A DNA stretch of 64,000 bases from Pseudogulbenkiania subflava DSM 22618 (GCF_900177275.1 NZ_FXAG01000014.1:45307-109306), one strand, 5' to 3'; positions 54,251 to 63,606 are shown, counted from the stretch's first letter. Numbers and translations are program-made. The notes: generated by a model not told the origin, from the sequence alone.

Positions 54251-54726
54251 TGGGCCTCCTTCACGCTGGCCAGGAGGCGGTCGAGCTTGGCGGCGTCGAC
54301 GCGCGAGACCATCTTGTCGTTCAGCTGGATGTTCGGACCGGTGGAGCACAGGCCCAGGCAGTACACCGGCTCGAGCCCGATGCGTTGATCGGCGCTCTGG
54401 CCGTGCAGGCTACAGCCCAGCACCTGTTCGGCGTGCGCGGTCAGCTCGCGGCTGCCGCGCGCCTGACAGGCCTCGGCCTGACAGATCTGCAGCGTGTGCT
54501 GCGCCGGCGGCGTGGTGCGGAAATGGTGGTAGAACGTGATGACACCGTGCACTTCGGCGCGCGACTGGTTGAGTGCCTTGGCGATGTCGGCCACCGCCCA
54601 GTCAGGGATGAAGCCCAGCGCATCCTGCACGTCGTGCAGAATCGGCAGCAAGGCGCCGGGCTGGTTCTGGTGCGTCTGGAGGATGGCCTGGAGCGACGCC
54701 TGCGCCAGGTCTTGTTCGGTCGTCAT
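54247..54726 (-). CDS. fdsG: formate dehydrogenase gamma subunit
   Basis: A 159-residue NuoE-like [2Fe-2S] protein: LPILHDVQDALGFIPDWAVA, EVHGVITFYHHFRTTPP and the cluster cysteines in CQAEACQARG and VYCLGLCSTGPN. It is the first gene of the fdsGBA-fdhD-fdsD operon. Confidence 0.95.
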   Translation of the reverse strand: MTTEQDLAQASLQAILQTHQNQPGALLPILHDVQDALGFIPDWAVADIAKALNQSRAEVHGVITFYHHFRTTPPAQHTLQICQAEACQARGSRELTAHAEQVLGCSLHGQSADQRIGLEPVYCLGLCSTGPNIQLNDKMVSRVDAAKLDRLLASVKEAQ

Positions 54727-55033
54727 TGGATATCCCCTGTTGAAAACCTGTTCCCGATCTTGCTGCGCGCCCCTGATCGGGGCTCATGTGCTGCTCTTCA
54801 CCCCGCCGAGGGGGGGCTTGCGACAGATCGTGAGCCGGTTTTGAGAGCCTGCCCTCAATCATTCTCGGACATCTTTGATTGTCACGCCGAAAAGCGCGGA
54901 CGATCTGTCCCAATCCGACCATAAATGACTGAGAACACGCCATTCCATATGCTTCCAAAAACATAATGAAAGCCGTAATGAGCCGCAGTGTGCTAGGTTA
55001 TGGGGTGCTTTTCAATATGAACCGGATTGCCGG
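54727..55033. promoter_or_regulatory. divergent promoter region of fdsG and the fds regulator
   Basis: No gene. The 11-base word AAAACATAATG occurs at 54958-54968 and again at 55048-55058, 90 bases apart and in the same orientation (the second copy is inside the first codons of the regulator). These may be binding sites of the regulator. Confidence 0.35.
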
Positions 55034-56149
55034 ATGATTATGCAATCAAAACATAATGTGACACAGCGCCTGCGGGTGCGAAGCCAGTTGGTATGGGAAC
55101 TCGCCGCCGACAGCGGCGACGCGATTCCATTCCGGTTGATCGAGTTGCTGACCGCGGTGCAGACGCACGGCAGCCTGCTGACCGCCGCCAAGTCCTGCGA
55201 CACCTCGTACCGCCATGCCTGGGGCTTGGTGCAGCAGGCGCAGGACGCCCTCGGGGTGCCACTGCTGGAAATGGCGCGCGGCAAGGGGGCGCGGCTGACG
55301 CCGCTGGGGGAGAAACTGGTGTGGGCCAACCGCCGCATCAAGGCGCGCATCGGGCCCTTGCTGGAAACGCTGGCCTCGGAAATCGAGACCGAGCTGCGTC
55401 ACGCACTGCAGGCGGTTGGCGCACCGCTGCGGCTGCACGCCAGCCATGGTTTTGCCGTGGAAATGCTGGTGCGGACCCTGAGCGCCGCCGGCATGGCCAT
55501 CGACCTCAAGTACCGCAGCAGCCAGGACGCCGTGGCGGCGCTGCATGCGGGGGAGTGCGACCTGGCCGGTTTTCACGTGCCGCTGGGCGAATTCCAGAGC
55601 ACGATCGCCGCCAGCTACGCCGAGCATTTCGACCGCCACGAGCAGCGCGTCATCCATATCGTGACACGGCGCCAGGGGTTGATGGTGGTACGCGGCAACC
55701 CGCGCAAGATCTACGAAATCGCCGACCTGGGGCGGCCGGAGGTGCGCTTCGTCAACCGCCAGCCGGGTTCGGGCACGCGGCTGCTGCTCGACAAGCTGCT
55801 GCAGAAAGCCGGCGTGTCGCCGCTCCAGGTGCACGGCTATGAGCAGGCGGAACTGACCCATGCGGCGGTGGCAGCGTTCATCGCCAGCGGCATGGCCGAC
55901 GTCGGGCTCGGCATCGAGACGGCCGCACGGCGTTTCGACCTGGACTTCCTGCCGCTACAGACCGAGCGCTATTTCTTCCTGGTGCGGCGCGCCACGCTGG
56001 ACCATCCCGCGCTACAGAGCATGATCGCCGCCTTGCAAAGTGCCGAATTCCGCCACGACATCGGTCAACTGCCGGGCTACGATGGCGCCCAGTCCGGCGC
56101 CATCCTCAGCGTGGACGAGGCGTTCCCGGAACTGGCGGCGCCGCACTGA
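55034..56149 (+). CDS. fdsR: ModE-like/LysR-substrate-domain regulator of formate dehydrogenase
   Basis: A 371-residue protein. IELLTAVQTHGSLLTAAKSC and TSYRHAWGLVQQAQDALG form a ModE/LysR-type winged helix; from about residue 130 a periplasmic-binding-protein-like domain follows (LRLHASHGFAVEMLV, FVNRQPGSGTRLLLD), as in molybdate- or tungstate-linked one-component regulators. It is divergent from fdsG, in the position of FdsR of other betaproteobacteria. No clear ribosome site; ATGs at 55034 and 55040 are both possible. Confidence 0.85.
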   Translation: MIMQSKHNVTQRLRVRSQLVWELAADSGDAIPFRLIELLTAVQTHGSLLTAAKSCDTSYRHAWGLVQQAQDALGVPLLEMARGKGARLTPLGEKLVWANRRIKARIGPLLETLASEIETELRHALQAVGAPLRLHASHGFAVEMLVRTLSAAGMAIDLKYRSSQDAVAALHAGECDLAGFHVPLGEFQSTIAASYAEHFDRHEQRVIHIVTRRQGLMVVRGNPRKIYEIADLGRPEVRFVNRQPGSGTRLLLDKLLQKAGVSPLQVHGYEQAELTHAAVAAFIASGMADVGLGIETAARRFDLDFLPLQTERYFFLVRRATLDHPALQSMIAALQSAEFRHDIGQLPGYDGAQSGAILSVDEAFPELAAPH

Positions 56150-56215
56150 GACCGAGGACGTGCCCGCCGGGCTCGGGGCGCTACGACAACCCTCGTCCGT
56201 CGCCAGCCGAAGGGA

Positions 56216-56938
56216 TCAGTCGTGCAGTGGCCTGGCCGCGCGGTCCTCGGCGGCGTTGGCCATCAGGTCCAGCGCCAGCGGCGACTTGTCGCGCAGCAGC
56301 CAGCCGAAGAACACGGTGGCGGCCAGCGCGCCGGCCAGTTGCGCCACGATGAAGCCCGGTGTGTCGATCGGGCGGATGCCGGAAAACGTACCGGTGGCGG
56401 CGCGCGCCAGCGTCACCGCCGGGTTGGCGAACGAGGTGGACGCGGTAAACCAGTAGGCGCCGACGATGTACGACGCCACGGCGTAGGGCACCGCATCCGG
56501 CCGACTGCGCGAACAGCCGAAGATCACCGCCAGCAGGCCGAAGGTGGCGACGAACTCGCTCCACCATTGCGACGGCCCAGTGCGGATGTGCTGCGAGGCG
56601 AAGAACAATGGCTCGCCGAACATGCCGTGCGCCGCAGCCACGCCGCAAAACGCGCCGATCAGCTGCACCAGCGCGTAGAGCAGGGCCTCGCGACCGGACA
56701 GTTCGCAGCGCAGCGCCGCCGCCAGCGATACCACGGGGTTGAAGTGGGCGCCCGAGACGCCGCCGAAGGTCAGAATCAGCGCGACCAAACCGCCGCCGGT
56801 GGCAATCGCGTTGGCCAGCAGCGCCACACCAAGATTCCCGCCGGACAGGCGCTCGGCCATGATGCCGGAGCCGACGACCGTGGCCAGCAGCAAGGCCGTC
56901 CCCAGCCACTCGGCCACTAAACGACGCGGTAAATCCAT
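56216..56938 (-). CDS. aqpS: aquaglyceroporin-type channel of the arsenic operon
   Basis: A 240-residue MIP-family channel with six membrane segments. The two pore motifs are NPV (in GAHFNPVVSLAAAL) and NPA (in SFANPAVTLARA); the first deviates from NPA. It lies three bases after arsA, as the last gene of the ars operon. AqpS-type channels let As(III) flow out of the cell down its gradient. The operon has no ArsB or Acr3, so this is the only membrane route for arsenite encoded here. Confidence 0.88.
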   Translation of the reverse strand: MDLPRRLVAEWLGTALLLATVVGSGIMAERLSGGNLGVALLANAIATGGGLVALILTFGGVSGAHFNPVVSLAAALRCELSGREALLYALVQLIGAFCGVAAAHGMFGEPLFFASQHIRTGPSQWWSEFVATFGLLAVIFGCSRSRPDAVPYAVASYIVGAYWFTASTSFANPAVTLARAATGTFSGIRPIDTPGFIVAQLAGALAATVFFGWLLRDKSPLALDLMANAAEDRAARPLHD

Positions 56939-56941
56939 TGC

Positions 56942-58780
56942 TTACTTCTCCTCCTGCTTGCGGGGCACGCGCGGTTCGGCGTTGTAGGTTTCATCGTTCA
57001 TGGTGATGTTCTCTCCCGATGCCGTTCCGTGACGGGTCAGCCGTTGCAGCCGTTCGACGCCGACCGGCTCGTCAGGCTGCAGCGGCACGACCGCCCAGCG
57101 CTGGGCGTGGCGGGAGGCGACGGCATCGATCTGCGCCAGTTCAGTGGCAGCCCGGCGCCGCAGCAAGGGCGACCCCGGCTTGGCCATGGCCAGACTGTTG
57201 TTGACGACCCAGGCCCACGGCTCGATGCCGGCTCGGCGCAGGTCGGCCTGCAGGTTGGCGGCCTCGAGCACGGGCGTGGTTTCGGCCAGGGTCACGATCA
57301 GCACCTTGGTCTGGGCCGGGTCCTGCAGCTGCATCATCGGCGTGGTGAAATGCATGCCGCTGGCCCCCATCTGGCGGGCCACTTCGCGGTGGTAAGCCCC
57401 GGTGGCGTCAAGCAGCAGCAGGGTATGACCAGTGGGGGCGGTATCCATCACCACGAACTTCCGCCCGGCCTCGCGGATCACGCGCGAGAACGCCTGAAAC
57501 ACGGCAACCTCTTCAGTGCACGGCGAGCGCAGGTCTTCTTCCAGCATGGCGCGCCCCTGCTCATCCAGGTTCTTGCCCTTGGTGGCCAGCACCTGCTGAC
57601 GATAGCGCTCGGTTTCCGTGCGCGGATCGATGCGGCTGACGCTCAGGTTGGCGAGCGAGCCCTCCAGCGTTTCCGCGAGATGGGCGGCCGGGTCGGAGGT
57701 GGTCAGGTGCACCGGATGGCCACGACTGGCCAGCTCGACCGCCACCGCGGCCGCCAGCGTGGTTTTGCCGACGCCGCCCTTGCCCATCAGCATGATCAGG
57801 CCGTGCCCGTCACCGATCAGGCCATCGACCAGCGTGGCCAGATCGGGCGCATCGGATAGGGCCACGGCGTCGACGCTGTCGCCAGCGGAAACTTCCGGGG
57901 TCGACAGCATCTGGCGAAGCGCCGACAGCCCGACCAGGTTGAACGGCATCAGGGGGACGTGGTCCGTGGGGAGGTCGCGCAGCACCAGTGGCAGTTCCGC
58001 CAGGGCCGCTTGTTCGCGCCGCCAGACGGCGACCGCCAGCGCGTCGCCCGACGTTTCCGATTGCGGCAGGATGCCGTTGATCACCAGGTATTGCTGGGTC
58101 AGCCCGATCGCTGCCAGCTCCTCGTGAGTGCGTTCCACCTCGCGCAAGGTCGCGCGCTGCGCGCGGGCGACCAGGATCAGGCGGGTACGGCGGGCGTCCG
58201 ACAAGGCCGCCACGGCCCCCTGGTACTGGCTGCGCTGCTTTTCCAGTCCGGCCAGCGGGCCGAGGCAGGATGCATCGCCTTTGCCTTGCTCCAGAAAGCC
58301 GCTCCAGGCGCCCGGCAGTTGCAGCAGGCGGATGGTGTGCCCGGTCGGCGCGGTGTCGAACACGATGTGGTCGTAGTCGGCCTGCAGCGCCGCATCGGTC
58401 AGCAGGGCGGTGAATTCGTCGAAAGCGGCAATTTCGGTGGTGCAGGCGCCGGACAGCTGCTCCTCGATGCCCTTGACCACCGTCTCCGGCAAAACGCCGC
58501 GCACCGGGCCGACGATGCGGTCGCGGTAGGCCTGGGCGGCGGCCTGCGGATCGATTTCCAGCGCACGCAATCCCGGCACCGCGTCGATTGGCGTTACCGT
58601 GTTGCCGATGGTGACGCCAAACACCTGGCCGACGTTGGACGCCGGGTCGGTGCTGACCAGTAGCACCCGCTTGCCTTGGTCGGCCAGCCGGATCGCGGTG
58701 GCGCACGCCAGCGAGGTCTTGCCGACGCCGCCTTTGCCGGTGAAGAACAAAAACGGAGGGAGATGATCGAGGAACAGCAT
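56942..58780 (-). CDS. arsA: arsenite-transporting ATPase ArsA
   Basis: A 612-residue two-domain ATPase. P-loops GKGGVGKT lie at residues 15-22 and about 333-340, each half with DTAPTGHT. The metalloid-site cysteines correspond in position to the known ones: Cys113 (SGACTTEIAAF), Cys172 (DASCLGPL) and the Cys in SPCTEEVAVF. In known systems ArsA energises the ArsB pump; here the gene is followed by an aquaporin. The start at 58780 is the ATG that places the first P-loop as in the family. There is a charged C-terminal extension of about 20 residues. Confidence 0.94.
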   Translation of the reverse strand: MLFLDHLPPFLFFTGKGGVGKTSLACATAIRLADQGKRVLLVSTDPASNVGQVFGVTIGNTVTPIDAVPGLRALEIDPQAAAQAYRDRIVGPVRGVLPETVVKGIEEQLSGACTTEIAAFDEFTALLTDAALQADYDHIVFDTAPTGHTIRLLQLPGAWSGFLEQGKGDASCLGPLAGLEKQRSQYQGAVAALSDARRTRLILVARAQRATLREVERTHEELAAIGLTQQYLVINGILPQSETSGDALAVAVWRREQAALAELPLVLRDLPTDHVPLMPFNLVGLSALRQMLSTPEVSAGDSVDAVALSDAPDLATLVDGLIGDGHGLIMLMGKGGVGKTTLAAAVAVELASRGHPVHLTTSDPAAHLAETLEGSLANLSVSRIDPRTETERYRQQVLATKGKNLDEQGRAMLEEDLRSPCTEEVAVFQAFSRVIREAGRKFVVMDTAPTGHTLLLLDATGAYHREVARQMGASGMHFTTPMMQLQDPAQTKVLIVTLAETTPVLEAANLQADLRRAGIEPWAWVVNNSLAMAKPGSPLLRRRAATELAQIDAVASRHAQRWAVVPLQPDEPVGVERLQRLTRHGTASGENITMNDETYNAEPRVPRKQEEK

Positions 58781-58800
58781 GAGTGTCCTTTCTCGCGGGT

Positions 58801-59163
58801 TCAGCAGCAGCCGCTGCCGGAGCAGCAGCCCGATGCCGGTTTCGCTTCCACCGCGAGCTGGCTGATGCCGGCCCAGCGCGCCAGTTCGGCGCGGCGCGGA
58901 TAACGGCCGGCCAGCGCCAGTTCGCCATCCACCAGGATCAGCGGCAGTCCCTCCTGGCCCGAGCGCTCCAGGAACGCTTTGGCGGCGGCGTTCTCGGCGA
59001 AGACGAGCGGTTGCTGCGCCAGGTTGAAACGGTCGATCTGGCCGCCGTTCTGCTTCAGCCAGTCCACGTCGGCGGCAAAGGCCACCAGCGCCTGGTCGAC
59101 GTCCACGCCGCAGACGCCCGAACTGCAGCACAGCGCGGGGTCGAATACCTGAATCGTTGCCAT
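58801..59163 (-). CDS. arsD: arsenic metallochaperone ArsD
   Basis: A 120-residue protein. The As(III)-binding cysteines Cys12, Cys13 and Cys18 are in ALCCSSGVCG, and the C-terminus has two further Cys pairs (SGCCSGSGCC). It delivers As(III) to ArsA. It is 20 bases upstream of arsA. Confidence 0.94.
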   Translation of the reverse strand: MATIQVFDPALCCSSGVCGVDVDQALVAFAADVDWLKQNGGQIDRFNLAQQPLVFAENAAAKAFLERSGQEGLPLILVDGELALAGRYPRRAELARWAGISQLAVEAKPASGCCSGSGCC

Positions 59164-59176
59164 GGGTGAATCTCCT

Positions 59177-59656
59177 TTACGCGGTAAGGGTGGCGATCTT
59201 GTCCATCTCGGCCTTCAGCGCCGCCTTGTCCTGCTGCAGCTCCGCCAGCGGCAGTGCCAGGAGGGCCTCGATGCGGGCGCGCAGGATGCGGTAGGCGGTC
59301 ATGAAGGCGGCGTCGATCTCTTCATCGGTGCCGGTGGCGTGGGCCGGGTCTTCCACGCCCCAGTGGGTGCGCAGTACCGGGCCGAGGTAGGCCGGGCAGG
59401 TTTCGCCGGCGGCGCTGGCGCAGACCGTGATCACGATGTCCGGGGTGGCCGGCAGCGCGTCCCAGGACTTGCTGCAATAGCCTTCGGTCGAGATGCCCTC
59501 GCGCGCCAGCAGGGCGAGCGAGCGGGGGTGGACCTGGCCGGTCGGCCGGCTGCCGGCGCTCATCGCATGCCAGCCTTCCGGCGCCAGGTGATTGAAGGTG
59601 GCTTCGCCCAGAATGGAGCGGCAGGAGTTGCCGGTACACAGGAACAGGACATTCAT
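59177..59656 (-). CDS. arsC: arsenate reductase, LMW-phosphatase type
   Basis: A 159-residue enzyme. VLFLCTGNSCRSILGEA is the phosphatase-type anion loop with the catalytic Cys at 7 (Cys12 follows), and further cysteines lie in EGYCSKSW, VCASAAGETC. It reduces As(V) to As(III), using glutathione/glutaredoxin or thioredoxin. It is four bases downstream of arsR. Confidence 0.93.
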   Translation of the reverse strand: MNVLFLCTGNSCRSILGEATFNHLAPEGWHAMSAGSRPTGQVHPRSLALLAREGISTEGYCSKSWDALPATPDIVITVCASAAGETCPAYLGPVLRTHWGVEDPAHATGTDEEIDAAFMTAYRILRARIEALLALPLAELQQDKAALKAEMDKIATLTA

Positions 59657-59660
59657 CGGT

Positions 59661-60032
59661 TCAGCTTTCGGACGGCGTGGTGGAAATCGGCGGAAGCGCC
59701 GCCTCCGGGCAGCATGCTCCCGGCGTTTGGTCGAAGCATTGCTCCGGGTGGCCGGCGCAGCATTCTTCTGTCAGGTAGGCGATCAATTCGAGCATCTGGG
59801 GCAGGTTGGCCCGGTAGCGCTGGAAGCGGCCTTCCTGCTCCACCGTGACCAGTCCGGCATGGTTCATGCCCTTCAAGTGAAAAGACACGTTATTGGGCGG
59901 CAGGTCGAGCGTGGCGGCGATCTGCCCGGCGACCATGCCGTCCTGGCCGCACTTGACCAGCAGGCGGTAGATGTCGAGACGGACCCCGGAAGACAGGGAT
60001 TCGAAGAGCTTGGTGGCGGTGTGCTTTTCCAT
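59661..60032 (-). CDS. arsR: ArsR-family repressor
   Basis: A 123-residue winged-helix repressor: LSSGVRLDIYRLLVKCGQDG and LPPNNVSFHLKGMNHAGLVT. The As(III) site is formed by the C-terminal cysteines ECCAGHPEQC rather than by the helix-3 CVC motif of plasmid ArsR, a variant common in chromosomal homologues. First gene of the operon. Confidence 0.92.
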   Translation of the reverse strand: MEKHTATKLFESLSSGVRLDIYRLLVKCGQDGMVAGQIAATLDLPPNNVSFHLKGMNHAGLVTVEQEGRFQRYRANLPQMLELIAYLTEECCAGHPEQCFDQTPGACCPEAALPPISTTPSES

Positions 60033-60036
60033 AAAT

Positions 60037-60056
60037 CAATACTACAAGAATTATTG
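60037..60056 (-). promoter_or_regulatory. ArsR operator dyad
   Basis: CAATA-N10-TATTG lies directly upstream of the arsR start within an AT-rich segment of an otherwise GC-rich region, as expected for an autoregulated ArsR promoter. Confidence 0.5.
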
Positions 60057-60292
60057 AAATATAGTCCAGCTCAATGCCCCATGCCCATCCCCGGGCAAGC
60101 CCGCAGGGGGAGGGCGGCGCAGAAGCCGGATTGGCCGCGCCGTCGAGGGGATCTAAGGCTGAGCGCTGCTTTGCGGCCTCGCTAGTGCCAAATCGGTCAA
60201 AGCGGCTTTTGCCGCGACGGGGCCGTCAATCGGGTGGGGAAACCTGTCCTGCTCAGGAACGCCCGCCGCCGGCGCCGGTCGCGAGATGTCGC

Positions 60293-61546
60293 TCAGGCAA
60301 AGCGCCGTGCCGCGTCCAACGCCAATCCGCAGCCGATGCTGCCGTACAGGTCGCCTTCCACCGCCCGTGCCGTCGGCAGGACGGCGGCGATGCGTTGGCG
60401 CAGCAGCGGCACGCCGCTGGCGCCACCGGTAAAGAACACGGTATCGACGTCATCGGCCTTGACGTTGGCGTCCACCAACAGGCGGCGCACGGTGTTCTCG
60501 ATGGTGTCGATCTGTTGGGCGATGGACTGGTCGAACTGGGCCCGGGTGATGTCGTGCCGCAGGCCGGCTTCGATCTCGTCGAGCGGCAGGGTGACCAGCT
60601 CGCTCGACGACAGCCCGATCTTGGCCGCTTCCACCTGGATCGCCAGCCAGTGGCCGGCGCGCTTGTTGACCAGCGAAAACAGCCGGTCGAGCTTGTCGCT
60701 TTCCAGTGCCTCGTTGTACACGTCCTTCAGGCTCGCCAGGGCCTGACGGGTGTAGGCGAAGTTGATGGTGTGCCAGGTGGCGAGATTGAAGTAGTAGCTG
60801 GACGGCATCTCGGCACCGCTTTTCAGGCGGCTCTTGAGCCCGAGGAGCGGCATCACCGCATACAGGCTGAGCTGCTTGTCGAAATCGGTACCGCCGATGT
60901 GCACGCCGCAGTTGGCCAGGATGTCGTCGCGCCGGTCCAGCTTGCCGGCGCGCTCCGGCGAGACGCGGATCAGCGTGAAGTCCGAGGTGCCGCCGCCGAT
61001 GTCCACCACCAGCACCAGTTCCTCGCGTTCGACGCGGCTCTCGTAGTCGAAGGCGGCCGCAATCGGTTCGAACTGGAATTCGATGTCGCTGAAACCGGCG
61101 CGGCGCGCGATCTCGCCCAGCGTGTCTTCGGCCAACCTGTCGGCCTTGGGATCGTCGTCGACGAAAAACACCGGGCGGCCGAACACCGCCTGGCGGAAGT
61201 GGCGCGCGGCCTGGCGCTCGGCGCGGGTCTTGAGGCCGTCGATGAACATCGCCAGCAAATCGAGGAAGCGCAGCACGCGCCCTTGCACCTCGGTCTGGCC
61301 GTTCATCAGGCTGGTACCGAGGATGCTCTTGAGCGAGCGCATCAGCCGGCCTTCATAGCCTTCGAGGTACTCGCCGAGTGCGGCGCGGCCCACGGCCACC
61401 GTGTCTTCGTCGGCGTTGAAGAACACCACCGACGGCAGGGTCGCCTTGCCGTCTTCCAGCGCCAGTAGGCTGGGTTGGCCGGGGCGGTGCCACCCGACGG
61501 TCGAATTGGACGTGCCAAAATCCACGCCGCAGGCGTTGGTCGTCAT
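60293..61546 (-). CDS. yegD: YegD-type Hsp70 family protein
   Basis: A 417-residue truncated Hsp70/actin-fold ATPase without substrate-binding domain. Phosphate-1 motif ACGVDFGTSNSTVGW, phosphate-2 VLVVDIGGGTSDFTLIR and adenosine motif TVFFTGGASGVPLLR are intact. YegD proteins are putative chaperones of unknown client. Single-gene unit, 260 bases from arsR. Confidence 0.92.
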   Translation of the reverse strand: MTTNACGVDFGTSNSTVGWHRPGQPSLLALEDGKATLPSVVFFNADEDTVAVGRAALGEYLEGYEGRLMRSLKSILGTSLMNGQTEVQGRVLRFLDLLAMFIDGLKTRAERQAARHFRQAVFGRPVFFVDDDPKADRLAEDTLGEIARRAGFSDIEFQFEPIAAAFDYESRVEREELVLVVDIGGGTSDFTLIRVSPERAGKLDRRDDILANCGVHIGGTDFDKQLSLYAVMPLLGLKSRLKSGAEMPSSYYFNLATWHTINFAYTRQALASLKDVYNEALESDKLDRLFSLVNKRAGHWLAIQVEAAKIGLSSSELVTLPLDEIEAGLRHDITRAQFDQSIAQQIDTIENTVRRLLVDANVKADDVDTVFFTGGASGVPLLRQRIAAVLPTARAVEGDLYGSIGCGLALDAARRFA

Positions 61547-61981
61547 ACTGCTCTTACTCCGCTTTGCTTCTGGAAGGCGCGCGAGTATAGCGGAAAGTGG
61601 GCCATCCCGCTTGTCCGCATTCTGTTGTCAGGCTGATTTCGTAATCGCGACAGTCACGTACAGATGCGGGAAGTGGCGTGTCGGTCTTCATCTCCGGCCG
61701 TTGTCATATAAAAACGGATCATGTATTTGTTTTTAAACGATATATTGGCAATTTGTTCTGGTTTTGTGCGGCGCAGCGGCGAGGGCCATGGTGCAGGGAG
61801 GGCGATTGCTGGCGCGCCGATTTACTGAAATGATCGTCGCGCGGTCGAGGTTCGGGACCGGCGAGAGGCGATGCCGCCCCGCGCCCTCGACCGCGAAACC
61901 CACCTTCACCCCACATGCTTGCGGCGTGCCCGCCACCACGGTTGCCGCGAAATAAGAGCCAAGATTGGCCGAGGAGAAATC
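61547..61981 (+). promoter_or_regulatory. upstream region of the amino-acid ABC transporter
   Basis: No gene in these 435 bases. TTGTCA (61701-61706) and TATTTG (61724-61729) with a 17-base spacer form a plausible sigma-70 promoter in an AT-rich patch. The rest is GC-rich leader. Confidence 0.4.
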
Positions 61982-62752
61982 ATGAAGAAACTGGCTGTAT
62001 GCTTGATGCTGTCGCTGGCGTCCGTCGGCGCTTCTGCAAAAGACTGGAAAGTCATCCGCTTCGGCGTTGATGCCAGCTATGCTCCGTTCGAATCGAAAGC
62101 CGCCGACGGCAAGCTGGTCGGCTTCGACGTTGATCTGGGCAACGCCATCTGCGAGAAACTGAAAGCCAAATGCGTGTGGGTCGAGAACGACTTCGACGGC
62201 ATGATCCCGGCGCTCAAGGCCAAGAAGTTCGACGGCATCCTGTCGTCTCTCTCGGTCACCGAGAAGCGTGCCGAACAGATCGCCTTCTCCGACAAGATGT
62301 TCAACGCCCCGGTGCGCATGGTCGCCAAGAAGGGCAGCAACCTGCAGCCCACTGCCGAATCGTTGAAGAGCAAGCGTATCGGCGTCGAGCAGGGCACCAC
62401 CCAGGAAACCTACGCCAAAGCCTACTGGGAGCCCAAGGGCGTGAACGTGGTGCCGTATCAGAACCAGAGCCTGGTGCTGGCCGACCTCAGTTCGGGCCGC
62501 CTGGATGCCGCCCTCCAGGATGCAGTGCAGGCGGACATCGGCTTCCTGAAGACCCCGCAGGGCCGTGATTTCGCCTTTGCCGGCCCCGAGCTGAAAGATC
62601 CGAAAACGCTGGGCACCGGTACCGCGATCGGCCTGCGCAAGGAAGACAGCGATCTGCGCCAGCAGGTCAACAAGGCACTCGCCGAGATTCACAAGGACGG
62701 CACCTTCGACCGCCTTGCCAAGAAGTACTTCTCCTTCGACATCTACAACTGA
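61982..62752 (+). CDS. hisJ: periplasmic amino-acid-binding protein (HisJ/ArgT-like)
   Basis: A 256-residue solute-binding protein with a Sec signal peptide (residues 1-19, LSLASVGASAK). IRFGVDASYAPFESKAADGK, LVGFDVDLGNAICEKL, FDGILSSLSVTEKRAEQIAF and the C-terminal HKDGTFDRLAKKYFSFDIY are those of the histidine/lysine/arginine/ornithine group. The ribosome site GAGGAGA is strong. It captures substrate for the HisQM permease downstream. Confidence 0.9.
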   Translation: MKKLAVCLMLSLASVGASAKDWKVIRFGVDASYAPFESKAADGKLVGFDVDLGNAICEKLKAKCVWVENDFDGMIPALKAKKFDGILSSLSVTEKRAEQIAFSDKMFNAPVRMVAKKGSNLQPTAESLKSKRIGVEQGTTQETYAKAYWEPKGVNVVPYQNQSLVLADLSSGRLDAALQDAVQADIGFLKTPQGRDFAFAGPELKDPKTLGTGTAIGLRKEDSDLRQQVNKALAEIHKDGTFDRLAKKYFSFDIYN

Positions 62753-62766
62753 TCGGTACTGATTCG

Positions 62767-62835
62767 GTCCTGCCCCCAACGGGCAGGACTGGGACGTGCA
62801 TGCTCCGGAGACAGCCGTGGTTACGGTGTCTCCGG
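62767..62835 (+). repeat. two intercistronic hairpins between hisJ and hisQ
   Basis: GTCCTGCCC/GGGCAGGAC (62767-62775, 62781-62789) and CCGGAGACA/TGTCTCCGG (62805-62813, 62827-62835) are perfect 9-bp stems without T tracts. Such structures between binding-protein and permease genes usually stabilise the upstream message and reduce the downstream dose. Confidence 0.6.
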
Positions 62836-62916
62836 CGTGCGTCTTTGTGATTGTGAAGCCGAGGCGGGGCACACCCACTTGCCGATACACCGCCGGGGCT
62901 TCTGAAGGAGAATGCC

Positions 62917-63606
62917 ATGTTTCTGGAAGGCTTTGGCCCACTGATTCTTGAGGGAACGCTCCAGACCATCAAGCTGGCACTGGTGTCGATGCTGTTGTCC
63001 GTCCTGATCGGACTGGCCGGCGCGTCGGCCAAACTGTCCAGCCATCGACTGCTGCGACACGTCGCCACCGCCTACACCACGCTGATCCGCAGCGTGCCCG
63101 ACCTGGTCATCATGCTGCTGCTGTTCTACAGCCTGCAGATGCTGCTCAACCAGGCCACCGAGTGGGTTGGCATCGAGCAGATCGACATCGATCCCTTCCT
63201 CGCCGGGGTGGTGACGCTGGGCTTCATCTACGGCGCCTATTTCACCGAGACCTTCCGCGGCGCCTTCCAGGCCGTGCCGCGCGGCCAGCTCGAGGCCGCC
63301 ACCGCCTACGGCATGAAGCCGTGGCTGGTATTCCGCCGCGTGCTGTTCCCGCAGATGATGCGCTTCGCGCTGCCGGGCATCGGCAACAACTGGCAGGTGA
63401 TGATCAAGGCCACCGCCCTGGTGTCCATCATCGGACTGGCCGACATCGTCAAGGCGACCCAGGACGCCGGCAAGAGCTCGATGAAACTGTTCTACTTCAG
63501 CATCGTAGGCGGGCTGATCTACCTCGCCATCACCACGGTATCGAACGGCGCCCTGCTCTGGCTGGAGCGCCGCTACTCGGTCGGCGTCAGAAAGGCTGAG
63601 CTATGA
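62917..63606 (+). CDS. hisQ: amino-acid ABC transporter permease (HisQ-like)
   Basis: A 229-residue inner-membrane permease with about five segments. TLQTIKLALVSMLLSVLIGL at the start and the EAA loop (QLEAATAYGMKPWLVFRRVL, then FPQMMRFALPGIGNNW) are typical of polar amino-acid permeases. It overlaps the next permease gene by four bases. Confidence 0.93.
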   Translation: MFLEGFGPLILEGTLQTIKLALVSMLLSVLIGLAGASAKLSSHRLLRHVATAYTTLIRSVPDLVIMLLLFYSLQMLLNQATEWVGIEQIDIDPFLAGVVTLGFIYGAYFTETFRGAFQAVPRGQLEAATAYGMKPWLVFRRVLFPQMMRFALPGIGNNWQVMIKATALVSIIGLADIVKATQDAGKSSMKLFYFSIVGGLIYLAITTVSNGALLWLERRYSVGVRKAEL

